Part shown: piece by piece, positions 33,058 to 41,492 of the stretch
How positions within the stretch are numbered: position 1 is the first letter of the stretch
Layout: the number at the start of each line of letters is the position of its first letter
NCBI GenBank assembly: GCA_027382625.1
Contig: JAJKFJ010021566.1
Location: 1-64,000 of the forward strand
DNA from: Tetmemena sp. SeJ-2015
Lineage: Eukaryota; Ciliophora; Spirotrichea; Sporadotrichida; Oxytrichidae
Direction: 5' to 3'
DNA: 64,000 bases
Translations under genes and position numbers: made by a program
The notes under the pieces: generated by a model
What the model was told of the DNA's origin: nothing
Seen by the model: the letters and a program-made list of their open reading frames with translations, nothing else
Databases searched by the model: none

Positions 33058-36000
33058 ATGAAAGCTATTCTACTAGTAAAATATGCATTCAAATTTAAAA
33101 TTAATTTGATATACTAAACTTGTTGCTGCTTGTGCTCACCACATTTTTTGCAAACACTCAGCAGCAATACAATCTGAACACTATAATGAAATAAAGTCAA
33201 TTACTATTTTTAAGTGAATGCATAAATGCAACGTGCATCTACAAATGGCAGACTTCATCTTCACAGTGCTTAAAACAACCTTAAGGAACAGCAACTGCGG
33301 GCGGCAACGTCACCTTCGTGGGGGATCTTTGTGACTCAACTAGCAGGCAATACTGTGACCCCTTCGTCAATCAGACCTCCAACTAATTCCAAGGAGCCTG
33401 CACGCTCAACACCTCTTCCAAATTTAAAAGTATGTATATAAATTAATTCCTCCTTATAAATTATCTATATGCTATATTTAAATAACCTCATCTTTTGAAT
33501 ACAGGCCAGTCTACATTTAATTTCCAGGTAAGCTTCTAAGAATCATTAAACTAATTATTGCTTAGGCGAAATTTGTGACGACAGAAGAGCATTTTACGAA
33601 TGTGGGTTTGGGTATAGGAAGTGCCTAGCTGGAAGGTGCTACGGCTATCTCAAAGGCGAGAATTGCATTAACTCAGCAGATTATTAAAAACTTAATCGAT
33701 TAACTTTGTAATCCATTTTCACTTATTTAAGATTGCAACCCTCATAACTATTGCGACCCAAGTACAAAGACTTGCAAAAAGGCTGTGCTAACAAATTGAT
33801 TTTAACTTTATCATCAGTGAGTTAATATTTTCTACTCTACTCAGAATTCTGAAGCAAGTTGCTTGAAGGTTTCCCAGATCTACAAACGACTAGCACAGGA
33901 CAAGCTTAAACGCAGTGAAGCTGAAAGGAATGCACTGAACTCTCTATTTTAAGTTCTCTTAAGAAGCGGCTTTAGAACTCAAGACCATACTCTAGAACTC
34001 TCTGCCCCCACACATCACTATTCCCTCTGACAGAGAGGAACTTGAGGACAAGCTTCCAGGAATTCTCGCGCAGTCTGCTGCTCTCAGACAATTTCAATCT
34101 CTTCTTCCTCACAAGTAGCAGAAATCAATGATAGAGAGTCATGAGCCAATCCAAGAAGTAAGTTCAAAATCGAACTAAATTAGTTACGACTCTTATCCTA
34201 TCGTATAGAAAAAGCACATCATTTCTGATTTGAAGAAGAAGAATCTGAAAGTGCTTTTGAAGCACAACTAGTCTCAGCGAGAGAGGGAGAACCTCGCAAG
34301 AGAGCACCAGAAGTTTCCACTCTACACTGATGCTTAGATTGGCTTCCCTCCCAAAATGAAAGTTCACAAGAGCTGCCAATTTAAATATAAAGCTTCAAAT
34401 AAGTTGGGGTATTATAGTAGTATGGCGATGAGGATTTGGATTCTGACGATGAAGTCATGGACAAGACTCATAGGCTGTGCACGCGTGACCTAGAGAATAA
34501 TTTAGCTTTGAAGAAGAAAGGTTTCCACCGAGTATTCAGAGATCACGTTCACAACTATCGCTTGGTCGAGCGACAGAGACAGATTAAGAAAGCGTTCTTA
34601 AACTTTAAATTTGAAGAGGATTAAAATTCCTTTTGTCGAATATTCAAAGATCATCTCTGGAAGTTATAATAAATGCCTTATAATTACTTAGAAGAGACAC
34701 TTAGTAAGATTTTAAAATGTAAGAGTCCTAGAATCCTATTTAGACCTCAGGCTTTTAAGTGAAAACATTCTTGATTTGCTGCAAAATCTAGAAATCAAAT
34801 GGCTTTAAACAAACCAAACAGCAGAAATAAAAGTTTGAAGAAGACTAATTTGCTTTAAAAAATAAAGATAATCCATCAGAAGAATGATGAAGAGAACAAA
34901 ATTTCATCATCATTTGAAGTGGCCTCTAAGTTTGATGAAGACACCTCTGCTTAGGAAAGGAGGGTGATTTGTTTATTGAACTAAAGAGCAGCAACCTGTG
35001 TCTCGGACGTTCTAAAATACGCCATAAGTGTAATTATCAATAAAAGGAGTAATGAGAGTGAAGAAACTAAACTTAGATTGAAAACTGAACTAAGAAAAAT
35101 AGAAGAGCTCTTTGAAAATGCTTGGAAGGACGATCATTAAATTGATCTTAGCACTTTCCAGCCATTTATTAGTTTGTAGAGAGCATTAGAGTTTCTTAAA
35201 TACGCTGAGCGTGGATTTCTTGGTCAAACTCATAGTCTAAATACTGGAAAAAATTGGAATTAATATATACAAAAGATGACAGACAAGCTTCAACTTCTTT
35301 TCACCTGATAAATAAGTCGAAATTAATTTTCTAATTTTTATAAAAACATACTACATATATATTTCTTTAACTTTTAGAGTTACTAAATAAGAAAAATCTT
35401 ACAACTTATAGTTATAGTGGATATAGAAAATAAAGAGAGTGAAAAAATGTAAAAACACTTCTCTAAATTTATATTTAATGAAATTAATAGTATAATTAGG
35501 AACTTTGATTTAATTTTTCTTAGTTGGAGTATGATATTTATAATTTTTTTGTCTTAAAAAAATGGGTATCTTCTCTTTAAGGGAAAAATAAACCTTTGGA
35601 CTATAAATTAGCAGATTATGTTCAATTAAAATTAAAACTTCTTATATTTTAGGCTGTGCTAGCAGGTGGAGCAAGCGCCTCAAATGATTAATGCGATATG
35701 GGTTACGCTTGTAAATTTGATAGCTCTTAAGCCACGGCTGGAAAGTGCACCCAATACTTCTCTCTTGCAACCCAAACGCGTAAGTTAAAATTATATATAG
35801 AGAGGTATTCTACATTTAAAAAATGACTTAATCTATTTTTTGTAGCTGTGTACGCTACTCAACCCTCGGATCTGTTCGTGTGTGCAGATGGTTATGGATT
35901 CTTGGATATCCCAATAGCGGGTGAGGTGAACGTGCGAACTTTCTAGGCGGGGCTTTATCGCTGTGGGAAGACCGTCACATCTACTAATGCAGGCAAGTCT

Positions 36001-36569
36001 TGCTCAACTTACAGGGACTGTCCCTCCAACATTGCAGGAGTATTTGCCTCATGCGGGTGCACCTACACGAACACAGGCAAGCAGTGTGATATCCTCCACT
36101 CCAACTTCGAATATCAAGAATACATCCAAGCTGTAAGAAGATATTTGCAATCTCTACTTATCATTAAAGAGAGGGGAAGTTCTTTAACTTATGATGTGAT
36201 GTTTATAGAGTATTGAATTCTAGCAGGCGACGAGTTACTGCCACAACGCAAGAATCCTTGAGAGTGGACCATGCCACAGACTGGACTTGTTCAGAAATAT
36301 GATGTGCAAGAAAATGAAGGCCTACTACTATCTCCCCAACTATGGTGCTAATCAGTGCCTCATAACTTATGCAAATCAGTACCTATTCTTAAAATTGGCT
36401 ATAGTACTATGGATGATTTTGAATTTAATTCTCAGAACTGGATGAGACTTAACTATGGTGTTAACCAGATAGATACAGCACCCTTCTTGGGCTCAGTTCA
36501 GGCTTATTTGGAATAGTTCTAAGGATGGGACTGGTAGTATTATCTATCTCTGCCTTTGTATTATATTGA
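33058..36569 (+). CDS. Cysteine-rich secreted or surface protein, interrupted by nested genes
   Basis: ATG at 33,058; after the first IES the N-terminus is MKAILLNLLLLVLTTFFANTQQQ, a clear signal peptide. Cys-rich segments follow: CINATCIYKW, GDLCDSTSRQYCDPFVN, GACTLNTSS, GEICDDRRAFYECGFGYRKC, CYGYLKGENC, DCNPHNYCDPSTKTCKKAVL. Then comes a 1,871-bp IES, and ASNDQCDMGYACKFDSS, KSCSTYRDCPSNIAGVFASCGC, CHNARILESGPCHRL. Introns lie at 35,780-35,845 and 36,133-36,208. The last segment TLLGLSSGLFGIVLRMGL-VVLSISAFVLY (TGA 36,567-36,569) is hydrophobic, suggesting a membrane anchor or GPI signal. The paired cysteines suggest an extracellular disulfide-rich protein. Regions 33,432-33,565 and 36,370-36,460 contain further unresolved introns or IESs. 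Confidence 0.8.
33076..33116. other. IES in signal peptide, pointer TACTA
   Basis: TACTA at 33,071-33,075 and 33,112-33,116. Excision joins MKAILL to NLLLLVLTTFFA. Confidence 0.85.
33683..33734. other. IES, pointer AGATT
   Basis: AGATT at 33,678-33,682 and 33,730-33,734. Excision gives NCINSADCNPHNYCDPS. Confidence 0.9.
33840..34762 (+). CDS. Nested gene A: basic, unrecognised protein
   Basis: Lies wholly inside the large IES of the cysteine-rich gene. Open segments read SEASCLKVSQIYKRLAQDKLK, SEAERNALNS, IES, LPPHITIPSDREELEDKLPG, QSAALRQFQSLLPHKQQKSM, SYDSYPIVQKKHIISDLKKK, KVLLKHNQSQRERENLARE, FPLYTDAQIGFPPKMKVHK, then an 11-bp interruption, GDEDLDSDDEVMDKTHRLC, LALKKKGFHRVFRDHVHNYR, and an end at TGA 34,760-34,762. 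The protein is rich in Lys/Arg with an acidic patch. The first coding segment with the ATG is not visible just upstream (a TGA intervenes), so it may lie elsewhere. No family recognised. Confidence 0.65.
33946..34003. other. IES within nested gene A, pointer GAACTCTCT
   Basis: GAACTCTCT at 33,937-33,945 and 33,995-34,003. Excision gives ERNALNSLPPHITIPSDREE. Confidence 0.9.
34413..34423. other. Candidate 11-bp IES, pointer GTAT
   Basis: GTAT at 34,409-34,412 and 34,420-34,423. Removing 11 bp turns the frame from NKLGYYSSMAMRIWIL to NKLGYGDEDLDSDDEV, which continues open for over 100 codons. It may equally be a small insertion error. Confidence 0.45.
34799..35308 (+). CDS. Nested gene B: 169-residue protein without IESs
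   Basis: A single uninterrupted frame from ATG 34,799 (MALNKPNSRNKSLKKTNLLQ) to TGA 35,306-35,308. It has a basic, Asn-rich start, then SSFEVASKFDEDTSAQERR, AATCVSDVLKYAISVIINKR, TELRKIEELFENAWKDDHQ, FISLQRALEFLKYAERGFLG and YIQKMTDKLQLLFT. Mostly helical by pattern. It lies inside the large IES of the cysteine-rich gene, 36 bp after nested gene A, on the same strand. Five or more Gln codons are TAA/TAG. No family recognised. The lack of any IES in 510 bp is notable in this window. Confidence 0.7.
35780..35845 (+). other. GT-AG intron, cysteine-rich gene
   Basis: Begins GTAAGTTAAAAT and ends TTTTGTAG. Joins FSLATQT to PVYATQPSDLF. Confidence 0.8.
36133..36208 (+). other. GT-AG intron, cysteine-rich gene
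   Basis: Begins GTAAGAAGAT and ends TTTATAG. Joins YQEYIQA to SIEFQQATSYC. Confidence 0.75.
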
Positions 36570-36884
36570 ATATCAATTTTCTCACCAGTTTTATATGGAT
36601 ACTTATAATTTATTCAAACTAACTTCATTCATAATCTTGATTGATAGATAGGAAATAGATGTAATCATTAAGGAACCTCCATTTCTGAATATCCATCATT
36701 TCTATTAAAATATTCTATCTTATGATCCAGAATAATAAAAAGTAGGAATATAGATCGTTTAAATACATTATGCAAAGAGGCTGCGCACAAATAATTGACT
36801 AGAATTGCTTTAACACCCTCTGCCTCTATTCTTATATATTTCTACTAATTATCTCCTGCTACTGCAATGCAGACTAATCTATGC
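36570..36884. other. Intergenic stretch, no gene seen
   Basis: AT-rich spacer between the cysteine-rich gene and the inverted EF-Tu segment. Nothing recognised. Confidence 0.4.
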
Positions 36885-37023
36885 TCACTTGCCACCTCCC
36901 TTCTTGTTCTTGGCTGCTCTCTCCTCCTCGTCCTTGATATCGGCTTCTGAATCTTCCAATAGCTTTGTGATAACTCCAGCTGCCACTGTCTTGCCTCCCT
37001 CTCTCAAGGCGAATCTCAGTTTC
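36885..37023 (-). CDS. TUFM: Mitochondrial EF-Tu, last coding segment, inverted
   Basis: On the minus strand this reads KLRFALREGGKTVAAGVITKLLED, then an acidic/Lys tail ending KNKKGGGK and TGA at 36,885-36,887. That is the universal C-terminus of EF-Tu domain 3, which the plus-strand EF-Tu at 37,284-39,150 lacks. GAAACTGAGAT at 37,013-37,023 (reverse complement) is identical to 39,140-39,150. Joining the two copies gives [21 protein letters not shown] without a gap. This is a scrambled gene: the last segment lies upstream and inverted. The Lys/Gly tail is an extension beyond bacterial EF-Tu. Confidence 0.95.
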
Positions 37024-37283
37024 CAATAAACATACATTTCATTACAATCTTCAATTAACCATCATTAATCATTAAATTTCTTTATTCTTCTCTATTGAAA
37101 TTGGTAATATGAATAAGTAAATCAGCTCTCATTGCAAATAGCTTTTGTTGTTGTGATAGCTTATGATAGTAGAGAAAGTTCTTATGAATAAAAAGAGTGG
37201 ATGTGTGGTTTGGAATTATTAAATTATTTTAGGACACAAATTAATGTAGGGTTATAAAGATATATTATTTAAGAATTTAACAA

Positions 37284-39150
37284 ATGTGGTCGAGTGTTTT
37301 GAAGCACAGAGTGAGTGATAAAAGCGGTTAACTGGGATAGAGCGTCCTCAGACAGGCAAGACTTATGGGCGTCATCCCAGCTGCCAACTTCGCCAAGTTC
37401 GACAGATCCAAGCCCCATCTCAACGTCGGTACCATTTCACATGCAAACATAGAAAGAGGGGTGGGTTATAATGATGAGTGCTTTAGATTGGTAAGTTGAA
37501 AGAAAGATGAGCAGTAAATTGTCACCCACTATGGCCTCAATAGCTCGCCCAGCATTCGTTGATGTTTGCGTCGCTATGTGCTCACTCTCTGTCCTCTCTC
37601 TTTGTCTAATATATTTAATATCACTCAAATATATATTAAAAATCAATTATCCAAAGAAAGGAGCTCTCATTTTTTAAATTCTCAAAGTTTTTAACTCCTC
37701 ATAAGGAAAATTCAAAGTTCACCTAATAAAATTGTTCCTTCTAAATGCAAATGTAAATTATTTAAGTAATTTATAACTCCTTATAAACTCCCTCAATAAT
37801 AATAATTTAGGCCACATTGATCATGGAAAAACTACTTTGACAGCAGCCATTACAAAGTATCTCGCTAACAAGGGTAAGTCCACATCTCTCATCTTTGCTG
37901 CCTGCACCACCCGATCCCCACAAATCCAGCCTCAATTTCCAACCCTTAATAACGAATCACACAAGCAGGGATCGGGTTGGGCTTATCCAGCTAATAAAGA
38001 CTACTTATTAAGAAGACTTCTTGACTTGCTAATATTTCTTGCTTAGGTAATGCCAAGTTCAGAGACTATCACGATATCGATAAGGCCCCAGAAGAAAAGG
38101 CCAGAGGTATTACCATCAACGCCACTACCATTGAGTATGAGTCCGAGGAGCGCCATTACGGTCACGTTGACTGCCCAGGTCACGCTGATTACGTCAAGAA
38201 CATGATTACCGGTGCCGCCCGTATGGACGGAGGTATTCTCGTCGTCTCAGCTGCTGACGGTGCTATGCCCCAGACTAGAGAGCATATCCTCCTCTGCAGA
38301 CAAGTCGGAGTCAAGAACATTATCGTCTTCCTCAACAAGTGCGATATCAACTTATAGATGCTGATTGAAGGAGTTTAATAGATGAGATATCGTGCAGGAT
38401 CCTGAGATGCACGAGTTGGTCGAGATGGAAATCAGAGAACTCCTCAACGCCTATGAGTACGATGGAGACAACACCCCCATTCAGTACCTATTCAAGCAAG
38501 TTTATCTTTATAGAGATGTAATTAGATTGTGAAGGGTTCTGCTCTCTGCGCTCTTAACGGCACTGATCCCGAACTTGGAGAGAAGGCCATCGAGCAACTC
38601 ATCCAGGCTCTCGACACCAACATCCAGGTGCCCGAGAGAGAGAAGGATAAGGATTTCCTCATGTCCATCGACCACTCAGTCAACATCCCAGGTAGAGGTT
38701 GCGTCGTCACTGGAACCATCGAGCAGGGCAAGTGCAAGATTGGAGATGAAGTGCACATGATCGGTATCCGCCGAAGACCCTCCATCACCACCATCACTGG
38801 TATTGAAACCTTCAACAAGCAGCTTGACTTCGGAGAATCAGGAGATAACGTTGGAGTTCTCATCAGAGGTGTGACCAAGGAGCAGGTCAAGAGAGGTATG
38901 TGCCTCATCAAGCCAGGCTCTTTGGACGTCCGCAGGAGCTTCGAGGCTCAGCTCTATATCCTGAAGCCAGAGGAAGGTGGTAGATCCAAGCCCTTCTTCA
39001 CTGGCTACAGACCTCAGTGCTTCCTCAGAACTGCTGACGTCGCTGTCGATGTGACTCTACCCGAGAAGATGCAGATGGCCCTACCAGGAGACAACTTCTC
39101 TTGCACCATGAAGCTCAACTACCCCCTACCCCTCCAGGAGAAACTGAGAT
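37284..39150 (+). CDS. TUFM: Mitochondrial elongation factor Tu, main coding segments
   Basis: GTPase delivering aminoacyl-tRNA to the mitochondrial ribosome. ATG at 37,284; the leader [18 protein letters not shown] then [10 protein letters not shown] is basic and looks like a mitochondrial presequence. Motifs in order: [19 protein letters not shown] (P loop), [14 protein letters not shown] (switch I), [18 protein letters not shown] (DxxG), FLNKCD (NKxD), [12 protein letters not shown] (SAL), then domains 2 and 3 ([42 protein letters not shown]). The plus-strand part stops at LPLQEKLR at the pointer 39,140-39,150; domain 3 is completed by the inverted segment at 36,885-37,023. IESs at 37,437, 38,349 and 38,482, and introns at 37,491-37,810 and 37,874-38,046. 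Codon use is strongly biased and GC-rich, as in highly expressed genes. Confidence 0.97.
37437..37489. other. IES abutting an intron, pointer ATT
   Basis: ATT at 37,434-37,436 and 37,487-37,489. Excision leaves NVGTI-G with the 5' splice site GTAAGTTG one base after the pointer; splicing then gives [15 protein letters not shown]. Neither event alone restores the P loop. Confidence 0.9.
37491..37810 (+). other. GT-AG intron (320 nt), EF-Tu
   Basis: Begins GTAAGTTGAAAG and ends ATAATTTAG. It is far longer than other introns here (37-100 nt), so it may contain an undetected IES. Confidence 0.8.
37874..38046 (+). other. GT-AG intron, EF-Tu
   Basis: Begins GTAAGTCCACAT and ends TTGCTTAG. Joins KYLANK-G to [16 protein letters not shown]. 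Confidence 0.9.
38349..38391. other. IES, pointer GATATC, EF-Tu
   Basis: GATATC at 38,343-38,348 and 38,386-38,391. Excision gives [20 protein letters not shown]. Confidence 0.95.
38482..38528. other. IES, pointer ATT, EF-Tu
   Basis: ATT at 38,479-38,481 and 38,526-38,528. Excision gives [18 protein letters not shown]. Confidence 0.95.
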
Positions 39151-39261
39151 AAAAATTGAATGCAATGTTATCATATCTACTCCCCTAATTGTGTTATTTA
39201 CTGTGTGTGAGGGAAGGGGTTAATAATTTTATTTTAGTTTCTTATCCTTCTTCAAATTAAA

Positions 39262-41194
39262 ATGTCCAGAGCAGTCCTCGCTCCTTTCGAAGCTTATCAG
39301 AAGTCCAGAGTCACCTTCGTGCAGACCGTGGCTGAACTTGCCACCAGACCCCAGAACATCGAAGCCCTTCAGTCAGCTGGTAAGTACTATTTTCCGTTAA
39401 TTTATTGATGGCTCTTGCTTTTTGGGAAGAAGATTTGCAATGAATTATTGAATGGTTGTTAAATGGTAGTGTAGGTGTGATGGCTCTGCTGCGTCCTCTC
39501 CTTCTGGATAACGTTCCCTCAATTCAGCAGTCTGCTGCACTCGCACTTGGAAGACTGGCTAACTACTCTGACGAGCTAGCAGAGGCTGTGGTGTCCAACG
39601 AGATCCTGCCTCAGCTGGTCTACTCCCTCTCTGAACAAAACGTGAGTACTCACTTTCTCTATTTTTCAAAATTGATTATCGTTTATCAAATATTAAATTA
39701 AAAACATTGAAAAATATAGGCAAGATTATTGAAACTGTATGCGTGAATATGTATCTATTTTTAGGAAATATTTGAAACGGCGATGATATCACACCATGAT
39801 TTTTTTCAATAATTTTAAACTCAATATGTTCTGAGTACTCATCATTCTTGCTTTAGAGATTCTACAAGAAGGCTGCTGCTTACGTACTCCGCTCTGTCGC
39901 CAAGCACTCCCCTCACCTCGCCAAGGCTGTTGTTAACTCCGGTGCTCTTGACGCCCTCGTCAACTGCCTCGAGGAGTTCGACCCCTCTGTTAAGGAGGCA
40001 GCCGCATGGGCCCTCGCTTGTATCGCTAAGCACACCCATGAACTAGCTCAAGCAGTCGTTGATGCTGGAGCTGTTGGACTCTTGGTACTCTGTGTCCAAG
40101 AGCCTGAGCTCACCCTCAAGCGCATCTCTGCCACCGCTCTATCTGAAATCGCCAAGCACACCGAAGAGCTTGCTCAAGCTGTTGTAGACCAAGGAGCTGT
40201 GCCTTACCTCGCTGCCCTCATCTCTCACCCTGACGCTCAGCTCAAGAGACAAGTGTGCTCCTGCCTCGCTCAGATCGCCAAGCACACCGTCGACCTCGCT
40301 GAAGTTGTAAACTCTTTAGATATAGATGAATGAACTATTGTATCTTATAAAGGATAGTTTAGTTGAGGCTGAGATCTTCCCCAGAATTCTCAACTGCCTC
40401 AAGGATATGGATGTCCAGGTCAGAAAGAATATATAATTCTTCTTCAACTTTTGAGACTAAACTTATTCTCTACTAAGAATGCTGCTACTTGCATTAGAGA
40501 AATCGCAAAGTAGACTACTGAACTTGCCAAGTTGATCGTCCACTCTGGAGGAGCAGCTGCCACTGTTGACTATATTTCAGAGTCTAAGGGTAATGCTCGC
40601 CTTCCAGGTATCATGACCCTCGGCTATATTTCCGCCTTCGACGATTCCCTCGCTATGGCAGTCATCGTGTCTAAGGGTATCGCACCTCTAAAGGATGCCC
40701 TCATCGCTGAGCCAGAAGATCACCTCAAGGCAGCAGCTGCCTGGTCTCTTGGTCAGATTGGTCGTCACTCCCCAGACCACGCTAAGTTCTTGGCTGAAGC
40801 TGACGTCCCCTCCAGACTATTGGCTGTGTACATGCTCCCCGAGTCCTCCAAGGACCTTAAGGATAAGGCCAAGAAAGCCCTTAAGAACATCATCCAGATG
40901 TGCACCCATCTCCCAGCACTCGAGCCCCTCCTCCAGCTCGCTCCTAACAACATCCTCACCTATGTCTGCGCTTAATTCGCCAAGGTACTTCCTCAAAATC
41001 TTGAGGCCAAGCGTACATTCGTTCAGAGTGGAGGCTTCCAGAAAATTCAAGAGATTCAGGCCGAGCCAGGCAGCAAACTCAGAGAGTACATCGACGAGAT
41101 TAACTCTCACTACCCACCCGATGTTGTAAACTACTACTCTCCCAACTACGCAGAGGGACTCATCAAGAGACTAGAAGAGTACCACGCAGAATGA
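39262..41194 (+). CDS. SPAG6: SPAG6/PF16 armadillo-repeat axonemal central-apparatus protein
   Basis: ATG at 39,262 (MSRAVLAPFEAYQKSRVTFV) and TGA at 41,192-41,194. The whole protein is armadillo repeats: FVQTVAELATRPQNIEALQSAG, PSIQQSAALALGRLANYSDEL, YKKAAAYVLRSVAKHSPHLA, KEAAAWALACIAKHTHELA, LKRISATALSEIAKHTEEL, LKRQVCSCLAQIAKHTVDLA, VRKNAATCIREIAKQTTELA, LKAAAAWSLGQIGRHSPDHA. The end runs LREYIDEINSHYPPDVVNYY-SPNYAEGLIKRLEEY. Length (about 510 residues) and end match SPAG6/PF16, which stabilises the C1 microtubule of motile cilia. Two introns and two IESs are resolved. High GC and strong codon bias suit a cilium-rich cell. Confidence 0.97.
39380..39474 (+). other. GT-AG intron, SPAG6
   Basis: Begins GTAAGTACTA and ends GTGTAG. 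Joins ALQSA-G to VMALLRPLLLD. Confidence 0.85.
39642..39856 (+). other. GT-AG intron (215 nt), SPAG6
   Basis: Begins GTGAGTACTC and ends TGCTTTAG. Joins VYSLSEQN to RFYKKAAAYVL. It is long for this genome and may contain an IES. Confidence 0.85.
40308..40365. other. IES, pointer AGTTG, SPAG6
   Basis: AGTTG at 40,303-40,307 and 40,361-40,365. Excision gives HTVDLAEVEAEIFPRILNCL and removes an in-frame TGA. Confidence 0.9.
40431..40480. other. IES, pointer AAGAAT, SPAG6
   Basis: AAGAAT at 40,425-40,430 and 40,475-40,480. Excision gives DMDVQVRKNAATCIREIAK. Confidence 0.95.
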
Positions 41195-41492
41195 TAACCT
41201 TAAACCTATATAAACAATAAACAAAGAGTGGAGGAGCAACTCTTCTTCTTCTCTCCCTTCAGTGCTATATTTTACAATGCCTTATTTCATTTAAGATATC
41301 CACTAATTCAAGTTGTTATCTCCCCTCATTTGAGTGGAGAAATAGAGTCGAGAGTGAAATGAATTAGCTAATTCTTAGTGATTGAGAGTTAGTTGTCTTA
41401 AATGTGGAATGAATTACAGATCTTAAAGATTTAATAAGATAGTGGTGCTCATAATCTCTGTTAATTAATCAATCTAGACTAACTAAATAAAA

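Larger units (their letters stand above)
33791..35661. other. Large IES (1,871 bp) holding two genes, pointer AGGCTGTGCTA
   Basis: AGGCTGTGCTA occurs at 33,780-33,790 and 35,651-35,661. Excision joins TKTCKKAVL to AGGASASNDQCDMGYAC in frame. Within the segment are two plus-strand genes, at 33,840-34,762 and 34,799-35,308, the first with its own IESs. The segment therefore is eliminated from one somatic gene while carrying others. Confidence 0.85.
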
